A stretch of 64,000 nt of DNA from Deferribacteraceae bacterium UBA6793 (GTDB taxonomy: Bacteria; Chrysiogenota; Deferribacteres; Deferribacterales; Geovibrionaceae), in the NCBI GenBank assembly GCA_002452405.1, contig DKFP01000010.1, positions 193,332 to 257,331 of the forward strand, read 5' to 3'. Shown in pieces: positions 53,197 to 63,295 of the stretch. The notes under the pieces are model-generated. The model ran no database searches and had not been told where the DNA came from. It worked only from the letters and a program-made list of their open reading frames with translations. The position numbers and the translations under genes are program-made. How positions within the stretch are numbered: position 1 is the stretch's first letter; each line of letters starts with the position of its first letter.

Positions 53197-53290
53197 AATT
53201 AATAAAATTTACAATCTTCACAGCCATTTTAAATATACTTTCCCCAACAGGACAGTTATTATCTGATTATTAACTTGTGGGGGATCTAAA

Positions 53291-55264
53291 ATGAACATCA
53301 GAAAAAAAGTAACTCTGGCGCTTATCTTTCCGGTGATTGCGTTGTTATTTTATTCTTTTTCATCGTCTTATCGCTATTACAACGTTTACTCAGGCATGAA
53401 ACAGGTGAAGACCATGGTTCATGTAAGCGCGACCGTAAGCCGCCTTGTCCACGAAATACAGAAAGAGCGGGGAATGACCTCCGGCTTTATCGCAAGCGGC
53501 GGGACAAAATTCGCAAACGAGCTTCCTGCTCAGCGACAGGAGGTTGACAGAGAAGCGGAGACTCTCAAAAAATTTATTTCAGAAAACGATATGGATACAG
53601 ATATCAAAAACAGACTGACCGCTGCACTGGACAATTTTGAAAGTCGCTCAGGTCTGAGATCTAAGATAGATTCCATCTCTGTTTCCGCGGCGGAAGCTAC
53701 GGTATTTTATACAGACATGAACTCACAACTTCTGTCGGTAGTGTTCAGCGCATCGGGGCTCACCAACGACGCTTCCGTTTCAAGATCTCTCGCAGCTTAT
53801 GCAAACTTTCTGAGTGCAAAGGAGAAAGCAGGTATCGAACGGGCTTTCCTCACAAACGTGTTCGCAAACGGCAAATTTACGGACGGCAGTTTCGGCACTT
53901 ACAGCGCCATAAAGGCGGAACAGGATACGTTTATCTCTATGTTCCTGCGCACTGCACCGGCAGCACTCACCGGAGTATATAAAGAAGCAGCATCAGACCC
54001 GTCCTTCGCAGCCACCGCAGAAATGGAGAAAAGAGCAACGGAATTTTCGGCAGCCGGAGATTTCGGAATCAGCGCCGAGGACTGGTTTAACACAGCAACA
54101 AAGCGAATAAACGCCCTTAAAACGGCGGAGGATAAAATATCCGTAGCCATTGATGCTGACGCGACCTCACTGCTGGATTCGTCTTTTTATGCGCTGACGT
54201 TTAACGGAGCCGTTGCCGCAGGCTCAATAGCCGCACTATTACTGCTTCTTTACATAATACACACAAAAATCGTCGGAAACATCACACGACTGACAGCAAT
54301 CACTGCGGAACTGAACAGTGCGGATGCAGACCTTACGCACAGACTTGACATAAAGACCGGAGATGAGCTTCAGGAGTTGGCGGAGAATGTCAACACCTTC
54401 ATTGCCGGAATTGCCGTTATCGTTTCCGAGGTTAAACAAACCGCGGCAGCGCTGGCATCCAGCAGTTGCGAACTGGCAGCCACAGCCGACCAGCTTTCAG
54501 GAACTCTTTCGGAACAATCAGGGCAGGTCAACGACATAGCCTCCGCCATGGAGGAGATGAACGTAACCTCAAGATCTATCAACAATCATATTGAGGAAGC
54601 GCAGAAACTCACAACAGAAGCATACGTTTCCACAAACAAGGGCAGTGTCCAGCTGAGAACAGCTGTTGAAATGGTGGATGGGATACGCCGAAGCGCGGAC
54701 AAGCTGTCCTGCACCATAAACAGACTGAACGATTCATCCGGCAGAATAGGTGACATAGTTACCGCTATCTCGGACATAGCGGACCAGACAAACCTGCTGG
54801 CACTGAACGCAGCTATCGAAGCGGCAAGGGCGGGAGATGCCGGAAGAGGCTTTGCTGTTGTGGCTGATGAAGTACGAAAACTCGCTGAAAAAACTCAGAC
54901 CGCAACACAGGAGATTGTTTCCATCATAAGACAGCTCGCAGACGATGCAAAATCTGCCGATACAGATATGGAAACGGCACAGAAGAACGTCGAAAACGGC
55001 GTGAAGGCGATAAAGGATACCGATGAAATTTTCGGGCAGATACAGGGGGCGGTTACCACTGTCAAGGAATCGAATGATTTTGTAGGCGTTTCTGTTGGCG
55101 AACAGGCGGATGCAATAGAAAATTCTACCGACAATACTGCACATTTTTCAAAAGGGATACAGGAAAGTGCGGCTGCCGTTGCACAGATAAGCGCAACAGT
55201 GGCGGATCTGGAACAGCGCGCTGTGGGGCTTAACTCTCTTATGGAGAGATTTAAAACAGCCTGA
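53291..55264 (+). CDS. Methyl-accepting chemotaxis protein with NIT sensor domain
   Basis: A 657-residue chemoreceptor: helix (about 8-26), a periplasmic nitrate/nitrite-sensing (NIT, PF08376) domain marked by [20 protein letters not shown], a second helix (about 303-325), HAMP, then the coiled-coil signalling domain with the hairpin tip [24 protein letters not shown] domains bind nitrate or nitrite in studied cases, but the ligand here is inference. The C-terminus has no CheR-tethering pentapeptide. GTGGGGGA precedes the ATG. Confidence 0.93.
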   Translation: MNIRKKVTLALIFPVIALLFYSFSSSYRYYNVYSGMKQVKTMVHVSATVSRLVHEIQKERGMTSGFIASGGTKFANELPAQRQEVDREAETLKKFISENDMDTDIKNRLTAALDNFESRSGLRSKIDSISVSAAEATVFYTDMNSQLLSVVFSASGLTNDASVSRSLAAYANFLSAKEKAGIERAFLTNVFANGKFTDGSFGTYSAIKAEQDTFISMFLRTAPAALTGVYKEAASDPSFAATAEMEKRATEFSAAGDFGISAEDWFNTATKRINALKTAEDKISVAIDADATSLLDSSFYALTFNGAVAAGSIAALLLLLYIIHTKIVGNITRLTAITAELNSADADLTHRLDIKTGDELQELAENVNTFIAGIAVIVSEVKQTAAALASSSCELAATADQLSGTLSEQSGQVNDIASAMEEMNVTSRSINNHIEEAQKLTTEAYVSTNKGSVQLRTAVEMVDGIRRSADKLSCTINRLNDSSGRIGDIVTAISDIADQTNLLALNAAIEAARAGDAGRGFAVVADEVRKLAEKTQTATQEIVSIIRQLADDAKSADTDMETAQKNVENGVKAIKDTDEIFGQIQGAVTTVKESNDFVGVSVGEQADAIENSTDNTAHFSKGIQESAAAVAQISATVADLEQRAVGLNSLMERFKTA

Positions 55265-55302
55265 TATACATTTTAAGATTATATCTTTTACCAATATACC
55301 TA

Positions 55303-55330
55303 TTGATAAATTTTCTAAACGTGATTTAAT
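55303..55330 (+). promoter_or_regulatory. Promoter of the nuclease gene, predicted leaderless
   Basis: TTGATA (55303-55308), 16-base spacer, TTTAAT (55325-55330), then 5 bases to the ATG at 55336. No ribosome site. Confidence 0.4.
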
Positions 55331-55335
55331 TCATC

Positions 55336-55701
55336 ATGAGGTATATTATTTTCGTTTTGATAATATTTATGTCATTTCCGGCATATGCAGCCACCTACGG
55401 CGATGCGCAGTGCACACTGCTTGAAATTATTGACGGGGATACGATTAAATGCGATATCGCAGGATATCCGGACATAATAGGGCACGGAATATCCGTGCGC
55501 TTCCGAGGAATTAACACTCCGGAAATACGCGGTAAACAGCGGGCGTTGGGGCTTATCTCAAAAAGCAAACTGGAGGCACTCATCGGCGGGCAGAAAATCA
55601 TCACGCTTAAAGATATCTCTCGTGATAAATATTTCAGAATAGACGCAGACGTTTACGTTGGCGACTGGCAGATAAACAAAGACGAACTTTTGCAGCCGTA
55701 A
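55336..55701 (+). CDS. Secreted staphylococcal nuclease-like protein, short C-terminus
   Basis: A 121-residue protein with a signal peptide (FPAYAA) and the SNase OB-fold: LLEIIDGDTIKCDI, VRFRGINTPEIRGK, and YFRIDADVYVGDWQIN. The catalytic Arg and Asp of SNase are present in the first two motifs, but the protein stops soon after the strand before the final helix, where relatives continue about 20 residues. The terminator hairpin begins four bases after the stop, so this end looks natural. May be inactive. Confidence 0.7.
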   Translation: MRYIIFVLIIFMSFPAYAATYGDAQCTLLEIIDGDTIKCDIAGYPDIIGHGISVRFRGINTPEIRGKQRALGLISKSKLEALIGGQKIITLKDISRDKYFRIDADVYVGDWQINKDELLQP

Positions 55702-55732
55702 AAAAAGCCGCCCTCTCAGGCGGCTTCGTTTT
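55702..55732. terminator. Bidirectional intrinsic terminator
   Basis: An AAGCCGCC / GGCGGCTT stem with a 6-base loop has A's on the left and CGTTTTT on the right, serving the nuclease gene and the convergent hisD. Confidence 0.88.
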
Positions 55733-57007
55733 TCAGTCTTCCTGTCTGATTATCACCGAATTTCTGTGAGCGATAAGCTCTTCGGATTCCGCAAGCACGC
55801 GTATGTCGTCCATGTCCGCCATAAGCTGCTCTTTGGAATAATATATTATACTGGTCTTCTTCTGAAAATCGTATGTTCCCAGCGGGCTGAAAAATTTTGC
55901 AGTGCCGCCTGTAGGCAGAACGTGGTTGGGACCTGCAAAATAGTCTCCCACAGGTTCTGGAGTGTTCTGTCCGAGGAATATCGCCCCCGCATTTCGTATC
56001 TTCAGCATAAACTCCATCGGGTGTGCCACGCAAAGTTCAAGGTGCTCAACGGCTATCTCATTGACGATATCCGCTGCCTCTTCAAGGTCGTCCGTAACGA
56101 TTATCGCACCGAAACGCTCAAGAGACTTCGAGGCAATCTCCTTTTTCGGAAGCTCCGCCAGCTGGGCGTAAACGCTGTTTTCTATCTCTTTCGCAAGCTC
56201 CATGCTGTCCGTAACAACGATGGCGCTGGCAAGCTCGTCGTGTTCCGCCTGTGAAAGCATGTCCGCAGCCACATAATCCGGATCCGCCGAACTGTCCGCA
56301 ACTATAAGCACTTCGCTGGGACCCGCTATCATATCGATATCCACTCTGCCGAACACCATTTTCTTTGCAAGGGCAACGTATATATTTCCGGGACCTGTTA
56401 TCTTGCAGACCCTCGGTATGCTCTCTGTTCCGTATGCAAGTGCGGCAACAGCCTGTGCACCGCCAACCTTAAAGCCTCTGTCAACTCCTGCAAGGTACGC
56501 CGCAGCGAGAACCACAGGATTCACCTGTCCGCCAGTAGCGGGAGTAACCATGATTATCTCGTCAACACCGGCAACCTTAGCAGGCAGAACGTTCATGAGA
56601 ACGCTGGAAGGATAAACCGCCTTTCCGCCCGGCACATAAACGCCGACGCTTTCAAGGGCTGTCACCTTCTGTCCGAGGAAGGTTCCTTTGGATTTCTCGT
56701 ACATCCATGTGGATTCGAGCTGCTTTTCGTGGAACTCAACAACGTTCTTTTTCGCGTTTTCAAGGGCGGTTTTCAGCCGTTCAGGAAGCGCATCCCACGC
56801 CGCCTTCATCTCTTCCCTTGAAATCTCTATTCCGTGTTTCTTAATGTCGTATCTGTCAAATTTAAGCGAATATTCTGCAAGAGCCTCGTCGCCGTTTTTG
56901 CGTACGTTATCGATTATATCAAGAACGGTGCGGAGGTATTCACCCTCCATTATGCCGCCCCTGTCCAGAATTTCCTGTAATTTTTTGCTGTCTTTCCTGA
57001 TGATCAT
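55733..57007 (-). CDS. hisD: Histidinol dehydrogenase
   Basis: HisD oxidises histidinol to histidine in two NAD steps. The 424-residue protein has [15 protein letters not shown], the zinc region [10 protein letters not shown], and [18 protein letters not shown], with the usual His and Glu ligands. Its ATG directly follows the stop of the diguanylate cyclase gene. No other his genes are in the window. Confidence 0.97.
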   Translation of the reverse strand: MIIRKDSKKLQEILDRGGIMEGEYLRTVLDIIDNVRKNGDEALAEYSLKFDRYDIKKHGIEISREEMKAAWDALPERLKTALENAKKNVVEFHEKQLESTWMYEKSKGTFLGQKVTALESVGVYVPGGKAVYPSSVLMNVLPAKVAGVDEIIMVTPATGGQVNPVVLAAAYLAGVDRGFKVGGAQAVAALAYGTESIPRVCKITGPGNIYVALAKKMVFGRVDIDMIAGPSEVLIVADSSADPDYVAADMLSQAEHDELASAIVVTDSMELAKEIENSVYAQLAELPKKEIASKSLERFGAIIVTDDLEEAADIVNEIAVEHLELCVAHPMEFMLKIRNAGAIFLGQNTPEPVGDYFAGPNHVLPTGGTAKFFSPLGTYDFQKKTSIIYYSKEQLMADMDDIRVLAESEELIAHRNSVIIRQED

Positions 57008-58057
57008 CTATACACCTGTAAAAAATCCCTTTCCGTTCTTTTTGCTGTAATACAGCCTGCCGTCGGCGATGCGCACAACATCCTCCGGCGTGTCGTCCGT
57101 GTTTATATCTCCGGGCACTGCAACCACGCCGCCTGAAAGACTTGCGAAGTCAAACCCGTATGCGTTGAAAACTTTTTTGCCGATATCCTGCAACCTCTCA
57201 ACCAGCGTGAACACGTCCGAGGTTTCATGATGCGGCAGTATAAGGAAAAATTCGTCTCCGCCAAACCTGCCCAGAACGTCGCTGGTGCGCAGCCCCGCCT
57301 TTATCTCGTCCGCAATCTCCCTTATGACGTTATCGCCAGTAAGGTGCCCGCAGGTATCGTTTATCTGCTTGAAGTTGTCAATATCCAGCAGCACGAAGTA
57401 AAAGCCCGTGCCGTACCGTTTGTATTCCGCCATAAGTTTTTCCAGAAACTCTGCCATGGCGAGCTTGTTATAAGTTCCAGTCATAAAATCCGTGCGTGTC
57501 TGGCGGAATATCAGCTCTGTGTTATACATTTTTTGCAAGGATACGGATGCGACAGCGGAAAGGTCTTTCATGAAATCGGTGGATACGTCGCCGCCGTATT
57601 TGTCCTTTTCCCTGCTGTAAAGGTTGATGCTCCCGATAATATTGTCCCCGTGGAACAAAGGCGCAATAAGATATGACTCCATATCCTCGTAAACGTCAAA
57701 CTCGCTGACAAGGTTCAGCTTTGAATCTCCTGTGTACGGGCGGCGCTCAAGAAAAAAAGTCCTGAACACTCCCGAAGGCATGAAATATATCCTGTGATCA
57801 AGGTTGTTGCTTTCGCGGTCAAAATCCATCACGTCGGCATTTATAAACATTACGGCGCGGTCAACATCAAATATATCCTCGATGTAATGAAGAGGCTTAT
57901 CAATCATCTCCCTGAGACTCTCCGCCAGCAGAAACGAAAATTCGACGGTGCGAAACCCTTCATGTTTCACCTGATTTCGCTTGACCAGCTCAACCAGCCT
58001 GTTCATTTCCTCTTTCAGCTCGGCATTCTCACGGATAATATTGTTCAGCTTGTTCAT
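57008..58057 (-). CDS. GAF/DUF484-like GGDEF diguanylate cyclase
   Basis: A 349-residue protein: an N-terminal coiled coil (about 5-30), a GAF-like domain of DUF484 type (about 40-180), then a GGDEF domain with GRFGGDEFFLIL. RTSD five residues before GGDEF matches the inhibitory RxxD site, so product feedback is likely. It makes c-di-GMP. The ATG overlaps the polA stop by one base. Confidence 0.92.
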   Translation of the reverse strand: MNKLNNIIRENAELKEEMNRLVELVKRNQVKHEGFRTVEFSFLLAESLREMIDKPLHYIEDIFDVDRAVMFINADVMDFDRESNNLDHRIYFMPSGVFRTFFLERRPYTGDSKLNLVSEFDVYEDMESYLIAPLFHGDNIIGSINLYSREKDKYGGDVSTDFMKDLSAVASVSLQKMYNTELIFRQTRTDFMTGTYNKLAMAEFLEKLMAEYKRYGTGFYFVLLDIDNFKQINDTCGHLTGDNVIREIADEIKAGLRTSDVLGRFGGDEFFLILPHHETSDVFTLVERLQDIGKKVFNAYGFDFASLSGGVVAVPGDINTDDTPEDVVRIADGRLYYSKKNGKGFFTGV

Positions 58058-60459
58058 TATTTCAACTCTCCAAGGTTATTTCCCACAGCACCATTAACCA
58101 CCAGAGGAACTTCGAGGGCTACGACGCTCTCCATAATCTTCTGCATAATCGGCGCAAACTCTTCTGTTGCTTCTGTTTTCACTTCAAACACAAGTTCATC
58201 GTGCACCTGCAACACCATGCGGGCATCGTATTTATTATCGGCTATAACCCGCCCGCACTCAACCATCGCCAGCTTAATTATATCCGCCGCAGAACCCTGC
58301 ATCGGCACGTTAACGGCTATGCGCTCACCCCGCATGGCTATGGTCTTGTTCCGGCTGTTTATCTCTTTAATGTATCTTCTGCGCCCCAGAATGGTCTCCG
58401 CATATCCTTTGGTGCGGGTTTCCTGCACAGTTTTATCTATGAAAGTGCGTACGGAAGGATATGCCGCAAAATACCTTTCGATAAAGGTTTTCGCCTCTTT
58501 CTGAGGAATCCCCGTATCTCTGGAAAGCCCGAAAGCCGACAGCCCGTACAGTATGCCGAAGTTAACGGCTTTCGCCATTCTTCGCATGTGGCTTGTCACC
58601 TGTTCCGGCGCAACGTGAAAAATTCCGGCTGCTGTTTTGGTGTGGATGTCTTCGTTATTCCTATAGGCTTCCCTCAGGTTTGCGTCACCTGTCAGGTGTG
58701 CGAGGATGCGCAGCTCTATCTGGGAATAGTCGAACGAAACGAATTTATAGCCCTCCGCAGGCACGAATGCGCTGCGCAGAAGGACTCCGTAGTCCCCTTT
58801 CATTGGGATGTTCTGCATGTTCGGATTAACGGACGAGAGTCTGCCTGTGGCGGTCCCCGTCTGTTTGAAGGAAGTGTGTATTCTGCCGTCGGCGTCCGCG
58901 TAGTCGCAAAGGGGCAGCGCATAAGTTGACAACAGCTTCGTAAGTTCCCTGTATTTAAGGATATTTTCCAGCTCGGACGCGTATATCGGGTTAAGAGATA
59001 TCAGCGCCTTAATAGCCTCTTCATCAGTGGAGTTACCGGTTTTGGTTTTTTTCGGAGGCAGAAGAGAAAGCTCTTCGAACAGAAACGACTGTAACTGTTT
59101 AGGTGAATTGAGATTTATGTCATGCCCCACAAAGTTCTTTATGGTATCGCTGACAGCGCCCACTTCGTCGCGCAGTCTGTCCGCAACCTTTTCCATAGCG
59201 CTTCTGTCCAGCGCTATACCCGCCCTCTCCATGTCCGCAAGGACGTATGCACATGGAAGCTCCATGTCGAAATATATCTTTTCGAGCTTATTGTCTGAAA
59301 GAGCCTGAACCTCCGCCTCTGCGGATGCCAGAAGCCGCGCGATAAAAGCCGGAAGCTCCTCCGTCTTCGCCCGTTCCAGACCGCCTGTGTCTGCGTCGTT
59401 CAGCCAGCTCACAAGCATCAGGTCGTAAATCTTTTCAGACCTGAACCCGGTCAGCTTATATATGTGCTTTATGTCATAGAAATATTTTATATTTTCGAGT
59501 GGCTGTCCGGCATATTCGTAGAAACAGCCGCCGCCAGCCGCATACATCTTTCCACCCTCAAAGAGCACCAGTTCAACGTTCGCAGGGGAACACTCTTTAA
59601 GCTCTATCGTCTGCACCTGAGGCACATCTTCCGTTTCCGTCTTCTGTGAGTTCAGTTTGTCCAGTACGCTCTTCAGTTCATACTCCTGAAGTTTTTCCAT
59701 CAGAAGCGCCCTGTCCTCACGGTTTTCCGGTTCAGGGTCTTTGTCCAGAATATCAAGCTCCACCAGCTTACGGCTCAGATAAGCCTGCTCTCTGTTGTTC
59801 TCAAGGTTTTCCTTTACCTTGCCCTTAATGCTGTCCAGATTGGCATAGATGCCGTCCAGACTGCCGAACTCGTCCAGCAGTTTTGCGGCTGTTACAACGC
59901 CAACCTTGGGCACTCCGGGGATATTATCAGACGTATCACCGGTGAGCGCCAGCAAATCGCCCATCTTTTCCGGCAGCACCTTATATTTCTCAAGTACAAG
60001 CTCTTTGCCTGAAAACTCGTTTGTCTGTGAATCGTATATTTTTACCCTGTCGTCTACTATCTGAAAAATGTCCTTGTCGCGGGTGAGCACTCCAACTTCG
60101 CCGTCTGCGTGCGCGGCGAGGGTCGCCATAATGTCGTCACCCTCATAACCCTCTATTCGGTAATAAGCTATGCCGGTGAGCGGAATAAGCTCATCCAGTA
60201 TCTGAAACTGAACGTTCAGGTCTTCCGGCGTGGCATCCCGCGTCGCCTTATATTCGGGGTGTTGTTCGTGGCGGCGGTTTTTGCTTTTATGGTCAAAAAC
60301 AATCGCAACGTTTTCCTTCCCGAATCTGTTCGAAAGGGTCAGAAGCACGTTCATGACTCCGTGAACAACTCCGGTCGGAATCCCTTTGGAGTTTGTAAGC
60401 GGCGGGGATTTGTGAAACGTCCGGAACGCTATATAGCTGCCGTCTATGATTATCTTCAT
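58057..60459 (-). CDS. polA: DNA polymerase I without a proofreading site
   Basis: The 800-residue enzyme has the 5'-3' exonuclease domain (1-260, with ALTGDTSDNIPGVPKVG), a shortened middle domain, and the polymerase domain with motif A FDYSQIELRILAH, motif B RRMAKAVNFGILYGLS and motif C QVHDELVF. The middle region lacks the DxE exonuclease motif of E. coli Pol I, so 3'-5' proofreading should be absent, as in Taq. It overlaps gpsA upstream by four bases. Confidence 0.96.
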   Translation of the reverse strand: MKIIIDGSYIAFRTFHKSPPLTNSKGIPTGVVHGVMNVLLTLSNRFGKENVAIVFDHKSKNRRHEQHPEYKATRDATPEDLNVQFQILDELIPLTGIAYYRIEGYEGDDIMATLAAHADGEVGVLTRDKDIFQIVDDRVKIYDSQTNEFSGKELVLEKYKVLPEKMGDLLALTGDTSDNIPGVPKVGVVTAAKLLDEFGSLDGIYANLDSIKGKVKENLENNREQAYLSRKLVELDILDKDPEPENREDRALLMEKLQEYELKSVLDKLNSQKTETEDVPQVQTIELKECSPANVELVLFEGGKMYAAGGGCFYEYAGQPLENIKYFYDIKHIYKLTGFRSEKIYDLMLVSWLNDADTGGLERAKTEELPAFIARLLASAEAEVQALSDNKLEKIYFDMELPCAYVLADMERAGIALDRSAMEKVADRLRDEVGAVSDTIKNFVGHDINLNSPKQLQSFLFEELSLLPPKKTKTGNSTDEEAIKALISLNPIYASELENILKYRELTKLLSTYALPLCDYADADGRIHTSFKQTGTATGRLSSVNPNMQNIPMKGDYGVLLRSAFVPAEGYKFVSFDYSQIELRILAHLTGDANLREAYRNNEDIHTKTAAGIFHVAPEQVTSHMRRMAKAVNFGILYGLSAFGLSRDTGIPQKEAKTFIERYFAAYPSVRTFIDKTVQETRTKGYAETILGRRRYIKEINSRNKTIAMRGERIAVNVPMQGSAADIIKLAMVECGRVIADNKYDARMVLQVHDELVFEVKTEATEEFAPIMQKIMESVVALEVPLVVNGAVGNNLGELK

Positions 60460-61448
60460 ATACTTTCACTCTTGAGAGGTCTTTTCATCAGATCCGTCAC
60501 CGAATCCAGCGGTTTTTTATTGTTATAAAGTATTTCGTATACCTCGTTGATTATCGGAGTGTCCACGCCGAGGCGCTTCGCGAGTAGATATGCCGCTTTT
60601 GTGGTGTATACACCTTCGGCAACGTTATTTGTTGACGCTGTAACTTCGTCCAGTGTCATTCCTGAGGCTATTTTAAGCCCTGCCTGCCTGTTTCTGGAAA
60701 GATCTCCCGTACATGTGAGCACAAGGTCCCCCATGCCCGAAAGTCCCATAAAGGTCTCAGGCTTGCCGCCGAGCGCCATACCCAGCCGTGCCATCTCTGT
60801 CAGCCCGCGGGTGATAAGCCCGGCTCTGGCATTGTGACCGAACCCAAGTCCGTCGGAGATCCCCGTTGCAATAGCCATTACGTTCTTTATGGCTCCCCCC
60901 ACCTCAACGCCTATCATGTCGCTGGAGTAGTAGCAGCGGAAATAGCTTGTGGACAGCAGATTCTGCCACCATTTCGCATCCTCTTCATCTTTTGCGGCGA
61001 TGCTCACCGCAGTGGGCATCTTCTGTGCCACCTCTTTTGCGAACGAAGGACCGGAAATCACAGCGAAACTACCTTCAAACTCACGCTCAAGAACGTGTAT
61101 CATGAGGTCTCCCGTATCTATCTCTATACCTTTGGTGGCAATGAGTATCCTTCTGCCTTTAAGAGCTTTCGCATACTGCTTCGCTGTTCTGCCGGAAAAC
61201 TGAGTTGGAACCGTCCAGATTATCCGGTCAGTCTCAATACTTCCGATTTCAGAGAAGGGTTTTGCAACTATGTTCTCAGGCAGCTGTATCCCTTTCATGA
61301 AAACAGAGTTCTCATGGCTATTGTTTATGCTTTTCACGACCTCATCTTCAAGCGCGTAAACTACTACCTCTTTTGAAGAATGTGCAGCAAGAGCAGCCAG
61401 AGCCGAGCCCCAGTTACCTCCGCCGATTACAGCCGTTTTTCCTTGCAT
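60456..61448 (-). CDS. gpsA: Glycerol-3-phosphate dehydrogenase (NAD(P)+)
   Basis: GpsA makes sn-glycerol 3-phosphate for phospholipids. The 330-residue product has IGGGNWGSALAALAA at the N-terminus, the catalytic Lys in VGGAIKNVMAIATG, and GLSGMGDLVLTCTG. The ATG at 61448 sits after GGGGGG. A longer frame upstream would overlap the divergent gene and lacks similarity. First gene of gpsA-polA-GGDEF-hisD. Confidence 0.96.
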   Translation of the reverse strand: MQGKTAVIGGGNWGSALAALAAHSSKEVVVYALEDEVVKSINNSHENSVFMKGIQLPENIVAKPFSEIGSIETDRIIWTVPTQFSGRTAKQYAKALKGRRILIATKGIEIDTGDLMIHVLEREFEGSFAVISGPSFAKEVAQKMPTAVSIAAKDEEDAKWWQNLLSTSYFRCYYSSDMIGVEVGGAIKNVMAIATGISDGLGFGHNARAGLITRGLTEMARLGMALGGKPETFMGLSGMGDLVLTCTGDLSRNRQAGLKIASGMTLDEVTASTNNVAEGVYTTKAAYLLAKRLGVDTPIINEVYEILYNNKKPLDSVTDLMKRPLKSESI

Positions 61449-61505
61449 AGAACCCCCCGCGGTGATATATTCCATTGTATTCCAGTAAAAATTGTAGGTG
61501 CTTTT

Positions 61506-61790
61506 ATGCTTAAAATCAATCAATATGACATAGAATTGCTCAAAAACGTCAACGAACAGCGAGCATGGGAGATTTTCCCAATCTTTCTTGAGCATAACCC
61601 CGACCTCTGCACCTGCTCAAGCTGCATACTGGACACAATGGCGATAACCCTTAACACCCTGCCTCCATGTTATCAGACAAACGAGCACAACGTGAACGCC
61701 GCACGCAACAAGGTTTCAGATGAAGAGATTTACAGAAAGATGAAAGAAGCGTCGCTCGTTGTTAAAAAGCGCCCCAGACATAACAGATAG
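61506..61790 (+). CDS. comFB: ComFB-like protein
   Basis: A 94-residue protein whose core DLCTCSSCILDTMAITLNTLPPCYQT matches the ComFB family (PF10719): cysteines that can hold zinc, followed by the D-ALNxLPP-Y motif. Some cyanobacterial ComFB proteins have been reported to bind c-di-GMP. The start at 61506 follows GTAGGTG. It is divergent from gpsA, 57 bases away, and near a diguanylate cyclase gene. Confidence 0.8.
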   Translation: MLKINQYDIELLKNVNEQRAWEIFPIFLEHNPDLCTCSSCILDTMAITLNTLPPCYQTNEHNVNAARNKVSDEEIYRKMKEASLVVKKRPRHNR

Positions 61791-61827
61791 AAAGTTTAAC
61801 GGGATAGATACAAAATCATATAAATAC

Positions 61828-61893
61828 GAGACTGCTTCGTCACTCCATTCCTCGCAGAGACTTTTCTTTTCGTCTTCGAGATGAGTACACTCT
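61828..61893. repeat. Interspersed palindromic element (R8)
   Basis: GAGACTGCTTCGTCAC and CTCGCAGAGAC on the left, CGTCTTCGAGATGAG and CACTCT on the right. It ends at the stop codon of the minus-strand gene at 61892 and lies between convergent genes, where it may terminate both. Confidence 0.65.
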
Positions 61894-63295
61894 ATTGTTT
61901 CTCGAAATAGTAATAGATGTCCTGACCGATTATCCTTTTCAGCATAACAGCCTTAACCGAACGGTTTACGGGTTTTGCGAACTCATATATGACTTTGCCG
62001 TCGGCGGATTTAACAGCACCCTCTTTAAGCATAAACACATAATCGCACGATGCCGGATTGACAGCCGGAACAGACTCCACACCGTCCGCCGTGAAATATT
62101 TTATTTTGAGGTCAAGGTCAAGAAAATAACCCCTGCCGTCTTTGACACATACCTGATTCTGTGCCGGAGATCCCAGAAGAACGGATTGTCTGTATACCTT
62201 CGCGGAATCGACGAACGACAGAACACCCTCTTTTTTCAGAAACAGCATATCTTCGGAATAGAGACCGGAATCGCCCTCTGATGCCGCTTTTTCAGCAGTA
62301 TCGATATCGGTTATGTATCCGTCGCAGTATATCTTCCCGCTTCGTTTCAGAAAGAAACAGCCGTCCTTGCCCTGCGCCTCTCCTACCTGCTTTATAGTTC
62401 CGTTTGCAATATCCGCCTGCAGCATCAGCAGCTTATTCTCTTTTGTGTAAATGTATATATCGTTGCCGACGTATTTGATATCTTTAATGTTATAATTTCC
62501 GGGAGAAAGAGCGTTGAATCTTCCGTCGCGCATGTTCATCAGCGCCAGCTTGCCTGTATCGGTTGCGAAAAGCATATGGGTCGTGCCCAAAGCTCCGTAG
62601 ACCACAGCGCCGACGAAATCGCCCTGATTGTATATGTTTGTCTGCAGTCTGTCTGAAAATACATAATGTTTCGGTGTGAACTCCAGCAGTCCCGCCTGAT
62701 TGAGAAAATAGCCTTTGCCCTCTCCTCTGAACTCACGCACTATGCCGCACTGCTGCAGGTCGGCTATTGCGGATTCCTTTTCGCCCGAAAGCAGAGCCAG
62801 CCCGCCGCTCAGCTGCACCGAATTAAAATTTCCGCTGAAATTTATCTGGACGCATTTCGCAAAATTCGTCTCAAGCCTGTCTTTTTTCAGAATGACAAGA
62901 ATACCGTTTTCATAATCGAAATCCACGGCATCCTGCGCTATGGTGAGCACGGTTGGTTCTTTGGAATATTTATACACGGACGCAAGCGCAATGTCCGATT
63001 CGGGCATGGCAAGCTCAAAGGCTGCGGGTTCGTCCGGTTTGGTGATACCGTTGCGGATTGACATTGAAAGAAGACTCTGCTGCTCTGATTCCACCGCCGG
63101 AGCAACAGGCTGCTGCAATGGCTTGTCCACTGTCGCACATGCCGCGCACAAAACCACCATCACTGCCGACGCTGAAAACCTCAGCAGCCGGAAAATAGGA
63201 TGTTTTTTCCGGTTTTTGAGCGCAGGAAATACCTTGTTCGCAAGCTCAAGTTTCTCCTGCTGCGTAAGTTCCCCTGACTTAGTCTTCAAAGCCAA
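61892..63295 (-). CDS. Membrane-anchored protein of unknown function after murB
   Basis: About 467 residues. The N-terminal 40 residues are hydrophilic (TQQEKLELANKVFPALKNRK), followed by one helix with AVMVVLCAACATVDK, which could be a membrane anchor or an internal lipobox. The rest is beta-rich with repeated strand-turn units, propeller-like (GDFVGAVVYGALGTTHMLFA, KYVGNDIYIYTKENKLLML). I do not recognise it. The start is uncertain: I use TTG at 63295, 9 bases from AGAGAGG and overlapping murB by 17 bases; an ATG at 63355 would overlap by 77. Confidence 0.6.
   Translation of the reverse strand: MALKTKSGELTQQEKLELANKVFPALKNRKKHPIFRLLRFSASAVMVVLCAACATVDKPLQQPVAPAVESEQQSLLSMSIRNGITKPDEPAAFELAMPESDIALASVYKYSKEPTVLTIAQDAVDFDYENGILVILKKDRLETNFAKCVQINFSGNFNSVQLSGGLALLSGEKESAIADLQQCGIVREFRGEGKGYFLNQAGLLEFTPKHYVFSDRLQTNIYNQGDFVGAVVYGALGTTHMLFATDTGKLALMNMRDGRFNALSPGNYNIKDIKYVGNDIYIYTKENKLLMLQADIANGTIKQVGEAQGKDGCFFLKRSGKIYCDGYITDIDTAEKAASEGDSGLYSEDMLFLKKEGVLSFVDSAKVYRQSVLLGSPAQNQVCVKDGRGYFLDLDLKIKYFTADGVESVPAVNPASCDYVFMLKEGAVKSADGKVIYEFAKPVNRSVKAVMLKRIIGQDIYYYFEKQ

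Noticed and set aside
55336..55701. Nuclease pseudogene
   Set aside because: The C-terminus is short, but it has its own promoter, signal peptide and terminator and no frameshift, so I keep it as a gene.
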